DNA from: Owenia fusiformis
Taxonomy: Eukaryota > Annelida > Polychaeta > Sabellida > Oweniidae
Length of the DNA: 64,000 nt
Reading direction: 5' to 3'
Assembly (NCBI GenBank): GCA_903813345.2
Contig: CAIIXF020000012.1
Span: 14,876,020 to 14,940,019 of the forward strand
Shown here: positions 42,401 through 54,111 of the stretch, in pieces
Numbering within the stretch: the first letter of the stretch is position 1
Layout of the letters: every line of letters begins with the position of its first letter
Translations under genes and position numbers: made by a program
The notes under the pieces: generated by a model
Told to the model about the DNA's origin: nothing
Seen by the model: only the letters and a program-made list of their open reading frames with translations
Databases searched by the model: none

Positions 42401-45400
42401 CATCTGCAATTGAGATATGACATAGTGATTTGGTTATTTTATTTGTTTTCTCAAATTGATGAATCAGTCACAAGTTCATTATTAGACTACATGTATATTC
42501 TTAACTTTTATTCAATGTTGCAATCCAACTATAATATTTTGACTCTTCACAAAACATGAAAAATGGATAAGAATTAATTTATATGTATTATGTTAATAAG
42601 TGTTAAAAAATTAATTTATAGATAGATGTTTTATATAGCTCATTGAGTCATGTGCTTCAATTTTCTCACGCATATCAAAAGATTTTGAAAAAATTAACAA
42701 GTAGAACAACATTTTGACCTGCATCAGCACCTACTTGGTGAATCAATATGCTGCTATTTATAGTTTTTCACAAGGAATGTTTTCTCTTATTACAGTTTTC
42801 CTTCATTAACCATTCATTTGTTTAAAATATAAAATGGCTATACTGTGTTCTGATTGGCCATTATATGATATTTCATGCCTAACTTATGTGTGAATATTTA
42901 ATAATTATGAACAGAAAAATAAGCAATCTGATTGGATGGAGTATTTGACCATGGTTCAATAAACAATGATCTCTTTTTATCTCAATATTCATAGAAATGA
43001 CTTTACTCACTTATCTGACAGTACACCACCAAGAGGGGCTGAGATAAAGAGCCCAATGCCACCCACTGCTAGGGCCCTGGAGAACTCCTCAATATCTGAG
43101 CCAACCCTTAACTTTAGGTCTGGTATAGTTGCAATTGTCACCCCTGTGTAACACCCCTGTAATATGACAAAATGAAAAATGTAGAATTTTCATCATGTTT
43201 TCATGAAAAACTTCTAAACATATAAGACATGTAAGACGGGGTGACCCAAAAAGTGAAACATTTTTCAAGTTTTTGTAGATGTTTATAGTAATGAAAATGT
43301 TATTTTATACAATAAAAAATAGAGTATATCAAGGAAAATGTTCCAGTATTTTCGGAGCACCCTGTATATGGTTTTCAAAAATGAATAACTTCTCACCCGG
43401 GTCATCCAGATTATACCAAGGACGACTGTTTTTGTTATCAAGTACTTTCTTCTTTCTTTGGACTCTTGGTTTTGGAGATCAGCATTTGTATCATCATCAC
43501 CTTGAATGCTGTTGTCCTCATCATTATTAACATCATCATTGTCCTCCAGAACATGAATGTCTTCATTGTCATCGTGAATCATATCAGCATCAGACATATT
43601 TGAAGCACAAAGCAATATTAGATATCGATAAGATGAATAAATAAGTAAATTGAAAAAGTTTTTAGCTGACCTTGATTAAATATCCGTAGCATGATTAATT
43701 TTTTGTTAAACAAGAAATACTACTATGTTAAAGGAAAGCTGTGCCCAAATCAATTTTTTTATTTATTTGTTTTTTTATAAATTCATTATGGCACATCCAT
43801 CGATCATTAGGGCATGGCCATAAATTATGTAACAATATGAAATATCATTTGAACAAAATTTTTGAACACGAATGTGTGACAGGGTATCATTTATTTAAGC
43901 TTTAGTCACATTTGCTCTACGATGGTCATACAGCGGCCATGGCTTCACAAGATCTACATCCTACTACTTATCCCTATATTTTATGCTGCATATTTCTCTC
44001 AATTTTGGGAAGCTAACTGACCGCATTACTCAGAAAAATGTTTGAACTTTTTCTTTGCTTCTATGCTTGTATTGATATTTGTACCAAATGAACTCTTAAT
44101 TGTACAGTACAACATCATAAAATAGATAAAATTCTAAATGTGGTTGTCCGAGAGAACTCTTTTTGGGTTGTTTAAGCTAAATGTTTCTCAAAAATAAGAA
44201 TTGTTAAGGGCATATTACTCCTTTAATAAAAATTGTTTAATGTTTGATGCACCAATGACTTGATATTATAAATTGCAATTTGTATTTACACTCACAATGT
44301 ATTTTCAACAGATCCTAGTCCATACAAATCTCATTAATCAAATAGTATGGTTCATTGATCATCATTGTACATGTACGTACTAAATAATACTGTATTTTCA
44401 TTATGCAACTAAAGTTATAAAATGCAACAATACATTGTATAAATCAATTGGAACTACTATATTTACATTGGTTAAAACAAAAGGTAAATTGTATGATTAA
44501 GAATCACCAGATCAGATTCAGAATGTGTATTTCAGTTCAGTTCAGTAACTCGGCCTTCCTAGTATATTAAATATTGTTATATAAAATTATGCAAAGAAAT
44601 AAAACTTAACCTTAAAAGAATGTGTATTTATAAGTTAACATTATGTTATGTTATGTTATGTTATGTTATGTTATGTTATGTTACATGTGTGTAATATTCA
44701 TAGGACATTCATTTCACATTCCAATGATAGGCTGTGACAGTAACAATTGAGACCATTAAGATCTTCCAAGCATCAAAATTGTAAAATTATCTGTGGTTGT
44801 CAAAGGCTGGTATGGGGATTCAGGGTAAATAGATATAAGATACAAAGGGTGAAGGACCAAGTATTGTATGACGAATGATTTTAGAAAGTCATACCTTTGA
44901 CCGTAACTTTGTTCTGATCATAAAGGACCTTATACACCCTCCATTGGGATCTCCCCATGGGAAAAAATAATTCATCTGATTTTTCAAAATGAGTATTCTG
45001 CTTCAATTATTACATTTATATGGACACTAGTATCTTGTTGACCTATATTCAGCACTGTATTGATGTATAGGTCAATTATTAGGGTCATAATTCAATCATG
45101 AAGTGTAGAGGCATAGATTCCAAACCAGGAAGTATTTTTGTGTCTGTCAAAATCCATTTACATCCTACGCATCCCTGCATCTTATCCAAATATGTTACTA
45201 CATAATGAAATATAATAGTATAATCTTTGGTTTTACAAACTTGTATGATATTTGATAAGTGTAAAGTTGTTTTTGGAGCATTTTTCTATATCCATTTTGT
45301 AGGGGAAAAAATGATGAAAAATGTACAATCTTTTAATTTTAAGTATGACCTGAATCGATTGCAAACTTCATATTTGCACATTTGATGAGATAAACCATTT

Positions 45401-48400
45401 GTGTCGTATTGTGAAATTATTAAGTTTGCAATCGATTCAGGTCATAGTGTATTTTTGGTATTTCTGTGATAATCAATGGAAACCAATGGCCTCTATTGGG
45501 ATCTGCTGATATCCTCATGTTAAGTCAATGGTGCACAGCCCCATTTAAGTCAATACAACCTTACTGAACGAAATGATCCCTATCTCAGCTTATGTGTGTC
45601 CGAGCACTTTAATATTTTCCAAAGTATTATATGACATTTTATTCTTCATGTTACACCTACGAATGATTCATTTTGACCATAGGGATATTTGCCAATAATT
45701 GCACCTTGTCCTTTAACGCTATTTATTAGAATAATATGTTTTCTTCAAAGTAAGACATGTTGAATTTATGTTGAGAAAATACTCATGGTCAAATATATGA
45801 CTTTCTAAAATCATTTTCCATATCATACCTCATTCTGATAATCATAGCATCTTTCTGTTTCACCTGAAACTCATCTCAGGGCTGGGAAGAAATGAGATGA
45901 CATGGTTTATCATGATGATCATACCTGGTCCTTTGATTATGTATTTGTTGATGTTCTTACTCTTTATATATAGATGTCAGATACATCAATGAATATAATA
46001 TATGCAATTGATTAATGTAGATGTATATTTTTGTACTTGTAGATGGCTGATACAATAAGATATATGAAAGAAAGTGAAAATGACTGGAAGATAGCTAAAC
46101 TACTAGTAAGTAAATTGGTTATCCTATATGGTAAGGATATTGCTTTTATCTACTATCTAATTGCATGATTGGGCATAAATTGTATTCATGACTAGATAGT
46201 TTGATTTTGATATCACTTCATAAATCATATTGATGTAATAATAGTTAATTTAAACAATTATCATTTCATTTCAATGATTCCTTGAATTCTTAACTTTAAA
46301 ATTAAATATGCATTCCAATTTGTCATTTTTTGGGTTTTGCCTAAAATGTTTACTTTTGGCAAATTACCAAATACGAAATATGGTGTCACTAAAATGGAAC
46401 CATATCAACATTTGTCATATTGTCTTTCGAAGGAGCCAAGCTTCTATATAATTGTCTCCTTGTTTTAGATGGCTAGACAGATCCAGGAAAAAGATGCTTT
46501 AATAAATCAACATATTGAGGAAAAACATAAGGTGTGTATAATTCTTTTTATTTATTAACCTCAGTTTTAAAACCATAGCACATGGACAGTACATTTTGAA
46601 ATAAATAATGAAAATTAAATGAAAATGAAATGAAGAAAAAAGTTCCTACATTAATAACTTATATAAATGGAAAAAGTGACTGTTAAATACCTGAGGGTTT
46701 TGTCAGTCTTCAATTTAAAGTTACACCTCAAATAATGGCCACTAATATTTTTGACTGATCCAAGTATTTCAACTTAAGAGGATTGTTAAGCATCTGAGCC
46801 TTATGATTGAAGATATTGTTTCTAGTAGTCTGGGCCACTAATATTTTGGGTTGATCCTTAGTATTTCAATTGTATACGCATAATTTCAGTTAATGGTTGA
46901 AGTCAGCAAATTGAAACAGAACATGCACATGTTGAGAGAAGAGAACTCCAAGAACAAGAAGAAATCAGAATATAAGGAGGCGAGAGCACAAGTAAGAAGA
47001 ATATATAAGTCAATAGGGGGGGGGGGAGGAAGGGGGATGAGCATCATTTAAGATAAGCAAATATTCGATGGACAGGAAAACTTCAAGAACAAGAAAAAAA
47101 CAAAGTATTATGACATGAATATATAAGTATGGAGAGAATTGATCGGGGTCTCATGTTAGAGAGTCTCATGTCAGTAGTACTGCATATATTTAATTTATAT
47201 TTTTAGTAGTATGTAGTGTCTATGAAAAGTACATCATTATGCCATGCCTAAATTAGTAAATGTGAGTGTTCATGAGCATGAAATAAGCATTATTTGTATT
47301 ATTTTAATGTGTCTTAAAATGGAATCAATTTTTAGAATTTGTATTTTTAATTTCCTTATATGGTTATTTTGTAGCGCTTGTCATTAGATCTTGCCGCAGC
47401 TGTTGAAGAATGTGACGAGGCCAAGGTTGAAATAGAACGAACGGCCAGGAAGTATCGCAACATCATTCAGGAAAATCTTATCGAGATTGAGAAGCTCAAA
47501 AAGGAAGTTGAAACTGTAAGGAACAATTGTAAAATCAATTGTAAAATCATTGAACGGAATTTAAGAACGGAGAAAAATTATGTAAGAGTAATGTGTTGGA
47601 TGGGACATTTTTTGTTGTGTGAGAAAATACCATTTAATGTTAATAATCTTCTTGTTATCCCTTTTTGGAATTCATTTTATACAACATTGAACTGATGCAC
47701 TGCTAAAATGAACAATTTGGCTGTTTTTAATAGAAATTGATTTTAACTGTTTTCATTAACCAATTTTCAACCTGAACAGTGCACATACGTACATATTTTC
47801 GCTCTACATGTTTCTACAGTGACATAACATAATTTTTTGATTATCTAATGTATATCTTAAATAATTTTCTGCACACTTTAACTCATCTAAGCTAATACTC
47901 CCTTGTGTTTCTAGAGTTTTGTTTCTAAATAAATTTATGTTAATTTCCCAATAACGACATATTTAAATAACACATTTTACCATACATGAAGCTTCTACAA
48001 TAATGATATAATATTGCCTATTACATGAATTTTTGTTATTTTCACATTTATTTATCGTTCACTCCACAATTAGGATATTTATTTCATTTTTAGTTTATTT
48101 TATTTAATATTTATTTGATTTCTTACATAATTTCACAAGGACCGCATCCAACAAAGAATCATTAATATATGAATATAGAAGTAGAACTAAAAAAAGATAT
48201 TTGAAATTTTATTCTCTACAGAAATATGATATTCCTATTATTATGTTCATCACCACAAGTGGGATATTGTCATAGTCTTTTTTGTGGATGGTATTCGGCT
48301 TTCAGCAGGTGGCATCTGTAACAAATGGCAGGTGGTGACATTTTGCATGTTAATGCCTTGTTTAATTTATTTTATAATGTGTTTCAGATCAACGAACAGT

Positions 48401-49104
48401 TAGTTAATGTCACAAAACTTATGGAAACACAGAAACATGAACTTAACAAAATGACTGGAATGTACTGGGAATTAAAACATGACAACACTAAAGATGAGAT
48501 AATCGATGATCTGAAAAAGAAACTCTCCAAATCGGAGGAAATCAAAGATATCTGGATAAGTCATTCACAGAAATTAACAGATAATATAAGCGAATTAGAA
48601 GTGGAAATAACTGATTTAAAATCGAATCTAAAAGCTAGTCAACAGCAGTGCCAAAAGAAAGAGGAGAATATTCGAGTTCTTCAAATGAGGAGGGAAAATG
48701 ATGCAGTTGAGATAACGAGATTACAAAAAAGACTTCAAGCTAATAATAAGTTTAACCAGTTTATGGATATTAAAAAAGAAATGACGGTTGTAAAACAGGA
48801 AAACAATGTGCTCAGAAATAAAATAAATTCTTTTACCCCTGTGCCTGTTTTACAACGTGACGGGTCAGTGCGTGAGATGGTACTCGACAGTGCCAAATTA
48901 GGAATACTAGTAGAAGAGGAAGTGCAATCTAAAAGTCAAACTCAATCGATGCCAAATCAGAAATTTGATTTTTTCAAAGGGCATAGTAGACGTGCTAAAT
49001 CAGCTAAGTTGTTACGGTTACGTGATAGCATGGGTTCAGGAATTGACCAATCAGAACCTGAAGTTGAAGATTATCAGTTTAGACCTAAATCAAATCTTAG
49101 CTGA
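39450..49104 (+). CDS. Unrecognised coiled-coil protein, 7 exons, 480 aa
   Basis: Exons: 39450-39628, 40031-40208, 46043-46105, 46469-46531, 46890-46991, 47375-47515, 48388-49104. They sum to 1443 bp and all phases agree; from exon 2 on, every junction is phase 0. The start MESGKTSPEKKKV follows an in-frame stop (39414-39416) and is the only ATG compatible with exon 2. The N-terminal 80 residues are compact and Trp-rich (WSPNPLIYWKDGEE, GAWVGNFD) and end in a Cys/His cluster DECGHCGGLPCPWD (Cys67, His69, Cys70, Cys75) that could bind a metal. Residues from about 85 to 390 are almost continuous heptad-type coiled coil; the tail (about 390-480) is basic then acidic. No signal peptide or transmembrane segment, so probably cytosolic or nuclear scaffold. 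I do not recognise the family. Intron 2 holds a complete antisense transporter gene. The last exon starts 25 bp after a mobile-element copy (48247-48362). Confidence 0.85.
39770..39988. repeat. About 33-bp tandem repeat, intron 1 of the coiled-coil gene
   Basis: Units of the type AACAATGTCAAATGAGCTCT TTCAATT, about six, diverging to the left. Ends about 40 bp before the exon 2 acceptor. Confidence 0.8.
40478..40483 (-). promoter_or_regulatory. Likely poly(A) signal of the MFS transporter gene
   Basis: AATAAA on the minus strand, about 70 bp past the stop codon and within the host gene's intron 2. Confidence 0.6.
40554..43597 (-). CDS. MFS transporter, MFSD4/NaGLT1-like, complete, 4 exons, 571 aa (nested)
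   Basis: Exons in transcript order: 43597-43397, 43156-43011, 42403-42258, 41776-40554; phases agree (1716 bp). The N-terminal tail is very acidic (DDNEDIHVLEDNDD). The first membrane helix (TKTVVLGIIW) is interrupted by intron 1; then GGIGLFISAPLGGVLSDK gives the MFS loop-2 type motif G-x3-D-K/R. Ten or more further hydrophobic helices follow, with a large extracellular loop after a conserved-looking GHIISPLICLPFF segment and a cytoplasmic C-terminal tail. The loop contains repeats of HIGNxT that supply several N-glycosylation sequons (NST, NNT, NYT, NAS, NDT). By family resemblance it is a plasma-membrane sugar or small-solute carrier; the substrate is not readable. It lies wholly within intron 2 of the coiled-coil gene on the opposite strand. 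Confidence 0.88.
41879..42247. mobile_element. Mariner-type MITE with a nested second MITE
   Basis: Ends CAGGGTGGGCTATAATCAG and TTTTTGGGCCCACCCTG, flanked by TA (41877-41878, 42248-42249). The same end word begins the 19924-21218 element. Inside, about 41921-42089 is a truncated CAGGCCCGTAGCC-family copy. It fills most of the last intron of the MFS gene and ends 10 bp from the splice donor at 42257-42256. Confidence 0.85.
43236..43373. repeat. Possible degenerate mariner-type MITE
   Basis: GGGGTGACCCAAAAAGTG at the left and TTCGGAGCACCCTGTATA at the right are weakly inverted and resemble Tc1/mariner ends. In MFS intron 1. Confidence 0.4.
43598..46042. other. Rest of coiled-coil gene intron 2
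   Basis: No exon recognised. Contains a (TTATG)n microsatellite (about 44641-44682) and a hairpin with 25-bp perfect arms (45344-45446). Upstream of the transporter start, so its promoter should lie here; no clear TATA box was identified. Confidence 0.5.
45344..45446. repeat. Hairpin with 25-bp perfect arms
   Basis: TATGACCTGAATCGATTGCA(AACTT) at 45344-45368 pairs perfectly with 45422-45446; the 53-bp spacer is AT-rich. Perfect conservation of arms suggests recent origin or constraint; probably a MITE. Confidence 0.8.
48247..48362. mobile_element. Minimal copy of the hairpin/TTAATGCCTTGTT element
   Basis: Keeps the right terminus (GGTGGTGACATTTTGCATGT then TAATGCCTTGTT) and a decayed hairpin end, without the minisatellite core. 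It sits directly before the last exon of the coiled-coil gene; an open frame starting inside it (48325) is fortuitous upstream of the acceptor at 48387. Confidence 0.75.
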
Positions 49105-49642
49105 CCCATAAACCCATAATGATGATATAAAATTAACATATTAGAGAGATGATGATCAGGGTCTGAATTGAATTGAGAAATACACACCAGTTTATTATTT
49201 AGAATTTTTACACATTTTATTTTATGTAACTTAGTACTATAAACTTTGCATGCATATTTTTTGAAAATGTTATTTTCATTGAACTATCATTTTGAAGTCT
49301 TGTAAGTCCTGGGTTTTGGAGGAATCACTCATAAATTCAGAAAAATTGTGAAGTTTTCAAAAATTGTCAAATTTTATTGGATGTTTTCTAGAGTTACTGT
49401 AACCTCCTTATGTATTGTACACACGGGTGTTGCCACAATGATACTGTGAGCACATGCTTTGAGGATGTTCACATGTTTGAACCTACCGTCGAGCTCGCTA
49501 ATACGGTTAAATACCCGTGACAATGCTGAGCAGGCTCATTGTATCATCGGGTCTGCTGTACCCCAGTGGTACAAGTAAATGGATGTCAAATTGAAATATA
49601 GCATTGTAATGCACAGCTTTATATTGTTATAATGTTATCATA

Positions 49643-49648
49643 AATAAA
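49643..49648 (+). promoter_or_regulatory. Likely poly(A) signal of the coiled-coil gene
   Basis: AATAAA 539 bp after the stop codon, the strongest candidate before the convergent gene. Confidence 0.6.
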
Positions 49649-49695
49649 CATCAACATTGTTTGAAAATTCTTGTATGGAATTGTTAAGTGTTAAT

Positions 49696-49701
49696 TTTAT
49701 T
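49696..49701 (-). promoter_or_regulatory. Likely poly(A) signal of the KKRR membrane protein gene
   Basis: AATAAA on the minus strand, 85 bp after the stop codon. It is 48 bp from the opposing signal at 49643-49648, so the two 3' ends meet or overlap slightly. Confidence 0.65.
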
Positions 49702-49785
49702 GATATCAAGAATTTCTCAAAGAATATAATTGAGGCTACATGTTAGGCCTACACAAAGTACAAAACAGACTAAAAATCGTCAAAG

Positions 49786-52100
49786 TTATCGTCTTTTCTT
49801 TGAGTTTGATTTTTTATTCAATGTCTCCTTTTCTTGTTTTCTCTTCTGTATCTCCTGTTGTATGCCTAAGTCCTTTATGGTCAGCTTTGGCTTATTAGAT
49901 CTTAGAACTGTTGATACAATTTGTTGTGTGATTGCCACTACAAGGCAACCAAGAGCTATGAAGAAATAGAATTTGTAGGTTTGTTCATCTGGAAATATAC
50001 AATAAAAATGTACAATAAATAGAAATATACAATGAAGAGATTGAATATATACAATGCATAATCTGTAGGTTTGTTCATCTAGAAATATACAATTAAAATG
50101 TACAATGGATAGAAATATACATGTACATGTACAATGAAAATGATGGAGTTAATTTTTAAGCATGGTCATGTGGAAATACTATAGTATACTATGAAAATTT
50201 ACAATAAATAGAAATATACACTTAAGAGCTATAGATACAGTGAACAATCATTTATCTAGAAATATTTTCAATGAGTACAAAGGGTGGAAACATTTGTTGC
50301 CTAGAAAGTGAAATGACACGTTAAAAGTGACATGACACATATTATAAAAAAGGTGCAGTTTAAAATACTTTACTACATGACCAGTTTTGTCAAACTGCAA
50401 TGCTTAAAAAAGAAAAGAAGGTTTACGTTGTTACTATTGAAGTCTATTGCAAGTTATAGGTGATTTGAATTTTTTGGTGTAGAGTGAAACATATTATAAC
50501 AGGATACCTTGAACAGTTTTATGTAAAATGAACCTGTGAAAAGTGGAATGCCTTCCAAAGTGGAACACTAATTTGAAGTACAACAGGTGTTCCACTTACA
50601 CAGGTTTTCTTGTATTTCTTAGAATCAGAGATTATAAGGCCAAAGTGCATTCAACTTACTGCTTTCACAAATGAAACTCCTCTGTTGCTCAACCCTAAGT
50701 TTGTTTCTCTCAGTCTCTAGTGATGCAATACAAGCCTGATGCAGGTCCCCAACTCCCTCCAAACTCTCAAGCTTCTGTTTTATAGCAACAGCGTTCCCCG
50801 CATCTGCTTTGTATTTCGTAAACTCTTCTCGTTCCTTCCATAATTCCTCAACAATTTTTCTCTTCTCTGCAGTTAGCTAGGATGAAATGTTATTTTATAA
50901 TATAATAATTGTGGTTTTAATCCCTGTATGAATTGGACCCTATTTGAAAATTTTGCCCACATAATTGAAAGAATTGGCCCATTTTTCAAAAGCCGTCAAT
51001 TTTCTAAAAATGAGACCTATTTTGAAAATGATGCCCAAATATGGTCTCTTTTAGGCTTGAAATTAAATAAATTATATTTCATTTATCTAAAAAAGATGAA
51101 ATATTTCAAAAATGAAACAGCCACAAACCCCTGTGACGCTGTAAAAACAATATGATTGAAATCTTTTATAAACCATGTATTAATAAATATTGGATAAAGT
51201 ACATACCAGTATATAGCATCACAGCCAAAAACTTATATTTGCATAGACAAACAAACAAACCTTTTCAATTTCTTTATCATATTGAATGTCATCTCTGTCT
51301 TGGGGATCTCTTGGGTTGAGTAGGAGAGCCTCATTTCTCAACTTTGTCATTTCCTCTAACTGTTCATTTAGGTCATCCACTCGTTTCTTTTGCTTATAAG
51401 ATTCCTTCTCTACATTACTCAAGTCCTTGTACAGCTGTTTATTTTCTGACTTACAATCTTCCGCGAGTTTATTCGCATTTTTTAAACGATCTTCATATTG
51501 TACACGCACATCTGTAGCTTTCCCGATGGCTTCCATTTGGCACCGTGTTAAATTTGACGCCATTTCTAGGACGAATTTATCTGATCGTTCTGATTTGTCC
51601 TGCCATTGGATGTTAAGATCATTGACACTTTTCACTTCCTTTCTCAAATCAGAGTTCTCCTGTTGTAGGTTTTTGATTGTTGATTTCTCTTTGGTACATG
51701 TTGAAGTAGTTGATGTGGAACTTTGCTCAATGGTATCACCCGTAGCACTCTTTGTTCTTAGCTCCTTTGTGAGTTTCTCTAGTTGAGATTTGTGTTTATC
51801 ATTTTCTTGAGACACCGCCTGAAGTTGGCTAACGAGTTGGGCAATCTCGTTGTCTTTTTCAAGAAGTTCATTGGACTCGGCACCAACATTTGTGCCCTCT
51901 AGCTGCATCAGTTTAATTTGTTCCTGGAGTTGGCTTACAACTGTTTGCATGCCTCGAAGTCTTTGATTTTCTGTCTGCATTGTTTTGATTTCATTTTGAA
52001 GTGTTTTGATCTTTTCAGCTTGCTCTTTACTGGATGCTGCATAAGTTGTTGCCATGGTGACTAACAACAAACACCCCCATAGTTGCCGTGGGGTTTGCAT
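49786..52100 (-). CDS. Type I membrane coiled-coil protein with dilysine tail, 3 exons, 419 aa
   Basis: Exons in transcript order: 52100-51261, 50876-50660, 49988-49786; phases agree (1260 bp). Residues 1-22 form a signal peptide (LWGCLLLVTMATTYAAS). About residues 24-350 are long coiled coil rich in Gln, Glu and Lys, broken by a Ser/Thr-rich segment (EQSSTSTTSTCTKEKS, about 128-143). A single transmembrane segment follows (FYFFIALGCLVVAITQQIVS, about 359-381), then a basic tail ending in KKRR. Lysines at -3 and -4 match the KKxx COPI retrieval signal, so residence in the ER or cis-Golgi with a lumenal coiled coil is likely (inference from the motif). I do not recognise the family. An acceptor-like ACTTTCAG directly before the ATG suggests a noncoding upstream exon; the donor-like site CCACAG-GTAATT near 53894 (minus) is one candidate partner. 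Confidence 0.87.
49950..50270. repeat. About 90-bp tandem array repeating the acceptor of the membrane-anchor exon
   Basis: The acceptor and first bases of exon 49786-49988 (minus strand TTTCCAG-ATGAACAAACCTACA) recur 90 bp upstream (TTTCTAG-ATGAACAAACCTACA, junction at 50079-50078) and in decayed form near 50168 and 50256. Between them are words such as AATAGAAATATACA. The copy at 50079 keeps an AG acceptor. Confidence 0.82.
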
Positions 52101-53038
52101 TCTGAAAGTAAAATCACAGGGTAGAATAGATTTTAAACTTATTAATCCAAAGCTAAATTGGGATGGGAATTCAATATGACATCTGAAACTAATCTTTAAA
52201 TGAATAAATCAAACCCTTATGTATGGCTTGAACCATTACATATTTTCACCCATTTTAAAAAATCTGAATTTTTTTTTTAAATGGAAACTAAATTTGTTTT
52301 CTAACTGACCATGTAACAGGCAGAATACAATGATTGACAAATACAGGTTTAATAATATCACCTGTATTATGACAATGACATCATTAGTCCACTTAATAGG
52401 GCTAACAATCTGTCTTGTATAAATTCACAAATTTATATACAGTAAAACCTGTGTACAGTGAACACCTAAATATGTTAATTACTATTGGTAGGTGTTCACT
52501 GCATAAATCACAGTAATTGCACATTAAATGTATGCCTATAAGACTCTCAGATCAAAGTAATATTTTTTTATAATAAGGCATAAGTAGTGATCAAAGGTAG
52601 ATACAACTGCGAATATTAATATCTTCCAACACAGTACACTTCATTGTGGGGCTATCAAAAGCTGAAGTTTAACAATTTTTTAGGATCAGTGTAATTGAAA
52701 ACATTGCATTGTATTTTTGGCTAGAAAAATGATTTAGATATAAAATAAAATGATAAAAACAATTCTAGAGTCAGGTGTTTTCAGGTGAAATACCCAGAAA
52801 AATATTTAAATTCTTTACATATTAATAATCCATTTTTGTAAATTGTGCTCAGTGACTAGGATTTGAAGTGTAATGTGTACTAAACATCAATGAAAGATCT
52901 AGAATTTGACATTGATACAATATTTACAAAAGAACATGTTCACAAGTACAAAGGACAATTCAAAAAGACACTTCAACTTATATACATGTACAAGACTTAA
53001 TGTCTATCAAATAAAATAAAATGAGAATATCATCAAAT
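52101..53038. other. Upstream flank of the KKRR gene; no exon recognised
   Basis: AT-rich. A short CAGTAAAACCTG-type MITE fragment lies at 52440-52515. Nothing else identified. Confidence 0.4.
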
Positions 53039-53039
53039 A

Positions 53040-53247
53040 CAGTAGAACCTGTGTAAGTGGAACACCTATATAAAAAGTGTTCCACTTGGGAAGTGCTCCA
53101 CTTACAGAGGTTCTTGAACATGGAGTAGATAGGCCATGGGACTCTAAAAACACTGTTCCACATGTGAGGTGTTCCACTTACAAAGGTGTTCCACTTACAA
53201 AGGTGTTCCACTTACAGAGGTGTTCCACTTAGCAGGTTCTACTGTAC
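53040..53247. mobile_element. CAGTAGAACCTG-type MITE, complete copy
   Basis: Inverted ends CAGTAGAACCTGTGTAAGTG and CTTAGCAGGTTCTACTGTA with TA at the margins; internally four or more AGGTGTTCCACTTACA units. Best-preserved member of the most abundant family here. Confidence 0.85.
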
Positions 53248-53664
53248 AAGCATGAATCATTGATAAGTTCAAGATAATGGACCAAGTCAAAATTTTGCTG
53301 TTGGGTCAAAAGATAAATAATTTCATTTCCAACGAGCCCCTGCTCCCTCCTTCGACTTCTCCACAAATTGTTCATTCATTTTTCATTCAATCAAATCTTG
53401 CTACCTTTTAAATATTCCCGACTGAATTATTTGATATCAATATTTTGTTGATTGCAATGTCAGATCACAGTAATTCTGGTATTTCAATGATTTCATTAAT
53501 GATTTATTTCAACTTTAAATTTATCGCCCTTTACTTTGTGTTCCATTGGACATTTATAGTTACATTTTGCACCATTTTAATAGATAAAACACAGAACTTT
53601 GAATTGCAGAATGCATATAGCTGGACAATTTGCAAATTCAGCCAGCAGTTACATGCATACTATG

Positions 53665-53835
53665 CAGGCCCGTAGCCCCCCCCCCCTGGCCAAAATTTCT
53701 TTCAAAATCATGCAGTTTTTCACCATTCTGAAAAAGTGATTTGGGCCATTTTTGGACCAAAATTGTCAAAAGGTAACCCCCCTGGAATTTTTCAAAAAGG
53801 TAACCCCCCCTTGCCAAATCCTGGCTACAGGCCTG
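53665..53835. mobile_element. CAGGCCCGTAGCC-family MITE
   Basis: Ends CAGGCCCGTAGCC and CTGGCTACAGGCCTG, flanked by a CTATG duplication. Confidence 0.87.
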
Positions 53836-54111
53836 CTATGACAGCCATTATTACCAATGAAGCATACAATGCCCTATAAAAGATGCATAATTACCTGTGG
53901 CTTAGCATAGTTCCAAGTGGTTCCTCAAACTGATAACTAAATATAAATATTATTCCCACATTACTATAAGCTCCTATATGTATGTGTACATGTCTTTTGT
54001 AAACGTGGCACAATCTTTGTTACCATTACAAAAAATGTCACGACTGTCACATTATAAAATTTAAATTAGAACACAAACTAGGGGTATGAGCAAAATTAAA
54101 CTATACACAGA

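Noticed and set aside
48325-48387. Extending the last coiled-coil exon upstream to the in-frame ATG at 48325
   Set aside because: That stretch is a mobile-element copy, and the acceptor TGTTTCAG at 48380-48387 joins exon 6 in phase.
51427-51786. 119-codon plus-strand frame
   Set aside because: Shadow of the large minus-strand coiled-coil exon.
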